This document shows, one piece after another, positions 57,311 to 64,000 of a stretch of DNA of 64,000 nucleotides. Position 1 is the first letter of the stretch. The number at the start of each line of letters is the position of its first letter. Below the pieces are notes generated by a model. That model was not told the DNA's origin, ran no database searches, and worked only from the letters and a program-made list of their open reading frames with translations. The stretch is from Cololabis saira. Lineage: Eukaryota; Chordata; Actinopteri; Beloniformes; Belonidae. The stretch covers positions 23,584,017 through 23,648,016 of the forward strand of contig NC_084587.1 of the NCBI RefSeq assembly GCF_033807715.1. The letters run 5' to 3'. Position numbers and translations under genes: made by a program.

Positions 57311-60300
57311 CTTTGCATTGATGACTAAGTATCAACACGTGTCACTTAGATACAGCTACTAAAGAAATTGCCAATTTTTTTTTTAAACACATGAATGGTG
57401 TTAAACAAAGCTGCAGGCCATTTTATTTGTATTTGAGAATGAACAACCTGACAAATGTAACTAAAATGACTTTTCTCAATGCAAATTACAGGTAGTCTGA
57501 ATAAATGAAAACTTAATTCCATTGAAGTTTCAGTCAGACTGTCTTGGGCTCTAGTCTCTAGATGTTCCACCTCATTTCTGTTTTCTGTCTGTTCTGCCTT
57601 AGGAGGTAGAAACAGAAGAAAAACATCTATGGGGTTACTTTTTCACAATGTTGCTTCAATTTAATGAGGTTTCTGGGTATTTGTTTATATGCAACTCTAT
57701 TAAGGTCCCACCATAGCATTTCCATTCAGTTGAAGTCTGGACTTTGACTGGGTCATTAAAGCATTCAGATTTTTTCCTTTATCAGCCACGATGCTGTAGA
57801 TTTGCTGGTGTGTCTGGGATTATTGTCCTGTTGTCTAATAATAAATGCCAGCGTAATATGTCTTGTTCTTTATTTGAGGCTAAATTGACCTAAGGTGCTA
57901 ATCACCAGTTTGTTAATCCCCCATGAGTCTGAATGTCCACACACTGGCCTTTCTAGTCCTTTCTCTAGCTACAAATGTATCTGTACTCCCTTCACCATGT
58001 TGAGGAGTTTCATTGTTAGTCTTCATTTTCCTGCATACTAAACCTGATGTTAGCTTGCTTGGGGTTGCTGGGGTCGGTTACAGACACCAGATACAGTTTG
58101 ATTAGCTCTACCTCTTTAATAGTACATCAGTGCCTGATGAGGTGGCTGGCTAAATAATTTGTCCTTATCTGCAGTGGACTATAGTGTATGATATTCATGT
58201 AATGCATAAGTTTTATTACTTGCCCTGTTTTTAATTTCAATGATAACTTTGAGATGTCTAATACTATTACGATCAATGAAGGGTTATTTTACAGCCTTTT
58301 GATTATTTTAAAAACTATTTTTGACTATTGTTTGAAATGAAAGCTGTTGCCAATTTATAGTTATAGTTTATTGTCCTGTGTGGCACATGAATGACTTTTC
58401 TTCCAGGAGCAGTGAATGTGTGTGTTATGAAAAAATCAAAGGCAGAATAAATGAGTAAAGTCAGTCCCTAAAATGCTTCTTAGAGATTTTGTATAACCAC
58501 AGTTAATTGAAGTCTTCTGTTTTTGCTTTTCAGTGAAAATGAATCAAACAATTATTTTTTTTTTACCTGCAATCTGTCCAGGATAATTGGGACTGGTGTG
58601 TATCCCAGGTGCCATTGAACAAGAGACAATGTACTTGTGCCAGTGGATCACAAAGCTAACACAGAAACACACAATAGTGCACATTCAAGCCCTACCAATA
58701 GAAAATCCTGGAAAACCCAGAGAAAGCCCACACAGGCACAAAGAGAACATGAAAACCATGCAAAAGGTGACATCAATCACTGGGTGTAATATAATGAAAT
58801 TATACTGAGGGTAGTTATAAGAGGAAATCTCTTTAACAATAAGAGGTAGTTAAAATATGCACAAATGAGTGACTCTGCAGGCGTGAAAGAGATGGACAGT
58901 TTAAAAAAAAAAGTGTTATTGCATAGATTTACAGTAGGAAGAAAATCAAGTCTTTGGTGTACTTTTATGACAAATGTCAGCCATATAAATAACACGTTTT
59001 CCTGTTTCCTGTGTCTGTAATTCAGCTTAAAGCTTTTACCTGCGTCAGAATAGTAAATAATGATAGAAATGTAAATCCCACATATGTAAACTCATGTTTT
59101 CAGATGGGTGGTTTCTTCCCCTTAGATAATTCTTTTAAACGGTAAAAGGACCAAATGTTACAATTAAGCAACTGAAATTGTACATATAAATAAAAAAGAC
59201 CCATGTACACTGTATGTTAAGTATAATACCTTGCCACACAATGGTCTAACCACATTTGGGGAAAAAAATATTCTCTTTAAGCTGCTGTTCTTCCCATTTG
59301 GACATTATTATGGACTCAACGGTGCCAGTACAGCTCCACATCAGTATGCAATTATACACAGCCTGCCGGCATCTTGTTAGCGTTTGACAGTAGTTTTGGT
59401 GGTAAAAGCAGTGTTTTCCATGGGGCTGGCTCATGGCTGCTTACAGCTTGTCTCCCCTCTTTTATGTTTTTGTCACTGCCTCCCATGGCAAACAGAGGTG
59501 GCACAAAAAATGTTCAGTGTCATTCACAAACATTGTGAATGACAGTGCAAATGTCCCATCTTGAAAGGCTGTAAGGAGCTAAAAACGGAAGAATAACCAG
59601 TACAGAATATCCTTGTTTTTAAAGCTGTCACTGCTTAGGCACATGGGGGGATATAGAGCTGTTGCATTGACAATTTATCTGCTAATGAGCGGGGATGGCC
59701 TGGTATATGTTGTAATACCATTTTGTCCCACCAGAAATACACCTGGTGGTGTCTTACGTGAACATTTTTGTGATGCTGCCCCATATGGTCAAAAGTCATA
59801 TTATGACATAAATTGGCTTCAACTGTTCTCAAATGTTAATGTGTTATTTTTGTCTGCTTGACACAGTTGAGAATTTTTTTGCAATGTTTATTGTTTTTGA
59901 ACCTTCAATTTAAGAGTAAATGGTTGCTCAGCAATAAATTTGAGACTGAAAAATGAGGAGCATCATTAAGGTCTGAAGCATCTCTTGCAGAGCCACAGCA
60001 CAGGAAATGCATAGGCATTGCTGACTTTATGACCAAGCTTTGCGGATATATGAAAGTGCAATCTGTGCCATTTACTGGATGGTATGAAACTAGGATGACA
60101 GATGCATGTGAGGAGTCGGTAATAGCAAGAGAGATCAAACTGTTCAAATAGGCACAGGTCTCATTTACATAATGGCCACAGGGATCTGAGCAACAAAGCT
60201 GATGTATGACAGCGAGAGACACAGGGACGGTCTTTTGATTGAGCTGAGAAACATAAAAAAAAGACTCATACTCATTCATTACACACTGCTAGTTAAGCTT

Positions 60301-63300
60301 CCCTGTGGAGTACAGGATAGTCAGTGTTAGTTAAAGATTAAGGCAGCCATGTCACCTGTAACCTAGTTTTCAGAAATGTTGAAAACGTTTATTCTCAGTA
60401 TCATATCTTGTGTGAATGGGGGGAAAAAAGGAGGTAATTTCACAGCCATCGGAGCAAATCCAAGAAAGGATTCTGGGGCTAACAAAAGAAGCCTGATTGA
60501 AAGGAAAGGGGCTCTAAAAGGAAGTGCAGGACATTAGTGTGCTCAATCTGAGAAACAGAGGTTTAAGGCAGAGCAAAGCGATTCAGAAGTCAAGCAGAGA
60601 TTTATTTTGAGTTGCGAGGGCAGAGTTTATGAATATAATTTGATGTAATGGGTATCCAAATGTATGAATTCATATAAAGGAAGGAAAAGTAGTCAACATC
60701 GGAAGTGGATCAAGAACAATCTCATATGTTATGCCAGAATGCTGAACAATATTTATTCTTGTCTTAGAACAACTTTGATGATGTTTTGATCCACTTCAAA
60801 TGCTGACAAGTATGTTTTGGTTCACCCATTCCATCAATAGGGCTCTAACTGATATCTGTTAGTAAATTTGGCCAAACAATGGAGCTTAAAAGCATGGACG
60901 GATAAGCTACTGTACTCCAAAGAAATGAAAAGGACATAAATATCAGTAGACTCATTCTTTCATAAGACACAACATCTTGTGTTGCACCACGAAACCAAAC
61001 TCCTGAGCTCTATAGGAGCATGAGGGCAGATTTGGCTTCACAAGCATCTTTGAATTGACGGTGGTCTACCATCATCCTCTATCACCCTATTCCAGATTTC
61101 CTGGCATTTCACAATCCCAGCATGCTCAGTTTAACCGCTCCTGCAGGGGTAGTGTAGGAGTGATGGACAGTTTGCGGTGACATCCTAAATCAGCCGCAGA
61201 GACTGATCAAAGTACTGCATTGTTGGAATGAAATTGGACTTCAAGTGTCTGCGACAAGCTCAAAATGAGAAAAGTTTCTGTCCTGTCTGATGTAATTTCA
61301 AGCTTAGCGTCTTCAACGAATCAACATACAGGGTATGGAAATGATGAGGGAAAAGTTCAAATGGAGAGTGACAAATTCTTGGTAGAGGTATTTCTACCAG
61401 AGGGGGATAAGAGGTGCTCTTATTCAAATTCAGAGCTGAACTCAGAGCTGAGCACTCTATGCTAGCTGTTTCTGTCGTGAGTAGATTTCATATTTGTTGC
61501 TATTTAGGTTTGTTTTTCCTCTGCTTGAAATAAAATCAGCAACAGCCTCAATGTCATTTCACTGCCTGTAGTTGAAGGGGATATAACAACTCTACCCCAC
61601 AGTGACCTACAGTCAATTCCATGAATCAGAGACAAAATATAACCTTTATCTCAACACAGGCTGACTATTTATGTATATATAGTCATATACATATATGTAT
61701 ATATATGTGTGTGTGTGTAATAAATACCTTAAAACAGCTTTTTTCTTAGAACATATTGTTTCTGAGGAAATAAGAGGCAGGGCATTCTCTAAATTGCATC
61801 CAGAAGCATCTATACTGTTGCTATGTTGGACTGTTGCTATGGAGAAGTCTTTCACCTTTTCCTTGAGATGGACAGCTGGAGCCTCGCCACAGGGAGGAGC
61901 CCTTTCTCTCTCTCCTCTTCCTCTGTGATGTTTCTCAAAGAGTCCAGCCTCAGGAAGTCAGAGGGGTTCCTTCTTCATAGTGATAAAAATAAAACACTGA
62001 GTCACTTCCAATTCAACATAAGGAAAGGGACCAGATTAAAGTGGACAAAACTGTACAAATAAGTACCAGTGCAGCAGATATTCAAATTGACTTAAAGAAA
62101 GTGGGGGAAGCTGTAAATAATTCCTTTTAATAAAAAAAAAAATCTGTTCTTTCAAAAATCAGACATAATGTTTTACATTTTGGTAGCCCAAAGCCACTAG
62201 TTACCTTAAAATTAATTCACAGAGAGCCCTGTGATACCAGCCAAGCTGTCCAAGTACCATTCTTCTTGTCTGATGAAAGCTGGACTGGGCTCCAGTCCAC
62301 CCCATGTCCCTGAATAATAATGAAGCAGGTATGGAAAATAAATGAACAAATACATGACAAACACTCAGGCATGTGAAAAAGCAAGATAAATGGCAAAAAA
62401 GAGTTATGTGTATAGATGGATGGCTAGTTAGAAACCTGTGATGTCCAGCTAAAACTACAACTCAATGATGGATACGTGTAATAATCAATCAGAGAGGTTA
62501 TTAAATACTCACAAAGTGGTATGGGTTTTTTGAAGAGCGCTCTTCACACTTAGTTTTCTTTTAGACAAAGTTTTTGAAAGAGTATTCTTGTTTTACTTAT
62601 CATCTTTATTGTGTCACTGTAGAGAGACGGGATGAAGAGCTTAAGATTTTCTCTCGTCCACTATGGGATCCCTGCATGATCGGATTAAATTTATCAATTC
62701 ATCATGTAATTAGAACTACATGTACAGGAAAACGTGTGTGTGTGTTTGTGTGCGTATGTGTGAGAGAGAGACTTTCCTATTTTTTTCTTGTATAATTACT
62801 GACCTTGCGGAGACTAGGAGCCCTTTCAGGGGCCACAGCTCAGTGTTTAGGAGGAAGAGCAGTGTTTCTGGAGTCCTGGTTATGAGTCACTGCAGTAATT
62901 AAGGCAAATTAACGCTGTAGTTGGGGGTCCCATGTCGTACACCACACTGCTGTAACCAAGGGGCTAAACTGAGTGCTAAAATGTGTAGTTCCTCAAAATG
63001 ATCTTGAGGTCCTTATTCCAAAAGTGAGTCAATTCACATATGTCAAAATGTCCAACTTTACAGCAGAAATAAATATATGTAGGCCTACAGCCGGATACAT
63101 AAAAAAACGTTTTGGTTTTTCAAACCTACATTTTTGGCTCATGGCAGCTGTACAGTGGATGAATTTTTATGTACCTTTGTAGTTAAAATTATTCAACAAC
63201 AAATTGATGCGTGGGCTTGGTTTGTTGAGTGACAGCTAGATTGATGTCTATCATTATCACTTTTGGTGAAGTTGGCTTCTGAGTTGTGAGTAAAGACCCA

Positions 63301-64000
63301 AGAGGGCATGATCATTGTCTTTTTGATGATAATATGGCTTGTTGAGCTGTTAATTGCAGGAACAGACTGCGACCAGTTCTAGTTTGGCCTGAAAGAGTCC
63401 AAAGGCAAACCTAAGCTAAGCTACAGGACAGCAGCCAGCAGCAGCTACCTTTGCCAGTTTGGTGGATGGATACCTATCTCATCAATGAATGTAAACTACA
63501 ACTAGTTAGGATTACTTTACCATGAGCCAAGTGTAGTAAGAAAGCTAGCCCATGGGGCGCCAGAGAGTTCACTTGGTTGAGCAGGTGCACCATATTTAGA
63601 TTGTCCTTGTGCAGGCAGTCCAGGAATTAACATCGGTTCATGACACCTTGCTGCATGTCTTACCCTTCTCTCTGCCCTAACATTTCCAGTCATTTTTCAT
63701 CAACTACAGTTTCATAAATTGAGCTTTAAAATCACTCTTTAAATAAGATATGGATTATGTGAAAAAGGGTTTATCCAGATCTTTTTGTATAGCCTATAGA
63801 TATCAAGGCCCAATCCCAATTCAACTTCACTCGCCGTTCTTTTCTGCACTTGCCCTTCTTTTCTTCCGTAACCCCTAAAAAAGAAGGGGGAGATTTTAGG
63901 GCACTTGGCCCAGGTGCCTGTCCCATTTCTCCTACTCCCCCTCGTTTTCATCCCTACCCTGATCAGGAAGCTGAGAGCCAAAAGCTGTTTTAATTTCAGC
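57311..64000. other. Gene-free right flank of the window
   Basis: About 6.7 kb with no supportable coding exon. Degenerate repeat traces: 58575-58775 (CCCAGAGAAAGCCCACACAGG and AGAGAACATGAAAACC runs), an RTE-like tail near 62285-62345, small AT/GT repeats at 61674-61718 and 62733-62768, and the start of a GGCCCAATCCCAATTC-type DNA element near 63808 that runs off the end. Confidence 0.45.
63808..64000. repeat. Probable DNA-transposon end running off the window
   Basis: GGCCCAATCCCAATTCAAC followed by C/T-rich blocks (CCCATTTCTCCTACTCCCC) resembles the terminal region of a fish hAT-like family. The other end lies outside the window, so this is only a resemblance. Confidence 0.35.

Noticed and set aside
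57600..57960. Possible coding remnant or known repeat around TCTGGACTTTGACTGGG
   Set aside because: The text resembles a widespread vertebrate DNA-repeat stretch, but I cannot define ends or family, so it is not listed as a feature.

Overview
This is an ordinary but transposon-rich stretch of a vertebrate genome, almost certainly a ray-finned (teleost) fish. The evidence is split genes with GT/AG introns, AATAAA polyadenylation signals, long AT-rich introns, and repeat families typical of fish: RTE/Rex-type, L2-type and L1/Tx1-type LINEs, a tRNA-derived SINE, and hAT, PIF/Harbinger and foldback MITEs. Neither prokaryotic features nor a CRISPR array were seen.

Three protein-coding genes can be rebuilt exon by exon. 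(1) FHIP1A (FAM160A1), plus strand, 4302-22424: 11 coding exons that join in phase to 988 codons plus stop, followed by a long 3' UTR to about 25135. Its product belongs to the FTS-Hook-FHIP dynein-adaptor complex. (2) GATB (PET112), minus strand, 46640 down to 26434: 13 coding exons that join in phase to 547 codons plus stop, encoding subunit B of the mitochondrial glutamyl-tRNA(Gln) amidotransferase and including a recovered mitochondrial presequence exon. FHIP1A and GATB are convergent, with about 1 kb between their poly(A) sites. They are also neighbours on human 4q31.3, which supports the FHIP1A name over the FHIP1B paralogue. (3) DCTPP1 (dCTP pyrophosphatase 1), plus strand, 47022-49422: 2 coding exons, 183 codons. 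It is divergent from GATB, with only 381 bp between the two start codons.

Layout: 1-4190 is upstream or 5' non-coding sequence. 4191-25135 is FHIP1A; its introns hold a TTAA-type MITE, two RTE fragments, an L2 nested in one of them, two Rex/Babar-like LINE 3' ends, a 1-kb hAT element and a SINE. 25140-26180 is a short convergent intergenic gap. 26187-46640 is GATB; its introns hold two hAT elements with target-site duplications, an L1/Tx1-like LINE 3' end, a long-arm foldback element and a TA microsatellite. 46641-47021 is the shared GATB/DCTPP1 promoter, which contains a palindromic MITE. 47022-49540 is DCTPP1, whose only intron looks transposon-built from end to end. 49540-49660 is a second, inverted copy of the promoter MITE. 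49661-64000 has no gene I can support; it contains a PIF/Harbinger relic with a decayed transposase start, a 222-bp hAT MITE and an L2 reverse-transcriptase relic.

The three genes have no shared pathway: endosomal transport, mitochondrial translation and nucleotide-pool sanitation. The most notable observations concern how transposons have shaped the locus: DCTPP1 bracketed by inverted MITE copies with a transposon-derived intron, and TE insertions within tens of bases of FHIP1A splice sites. I found no convincing new biological system.
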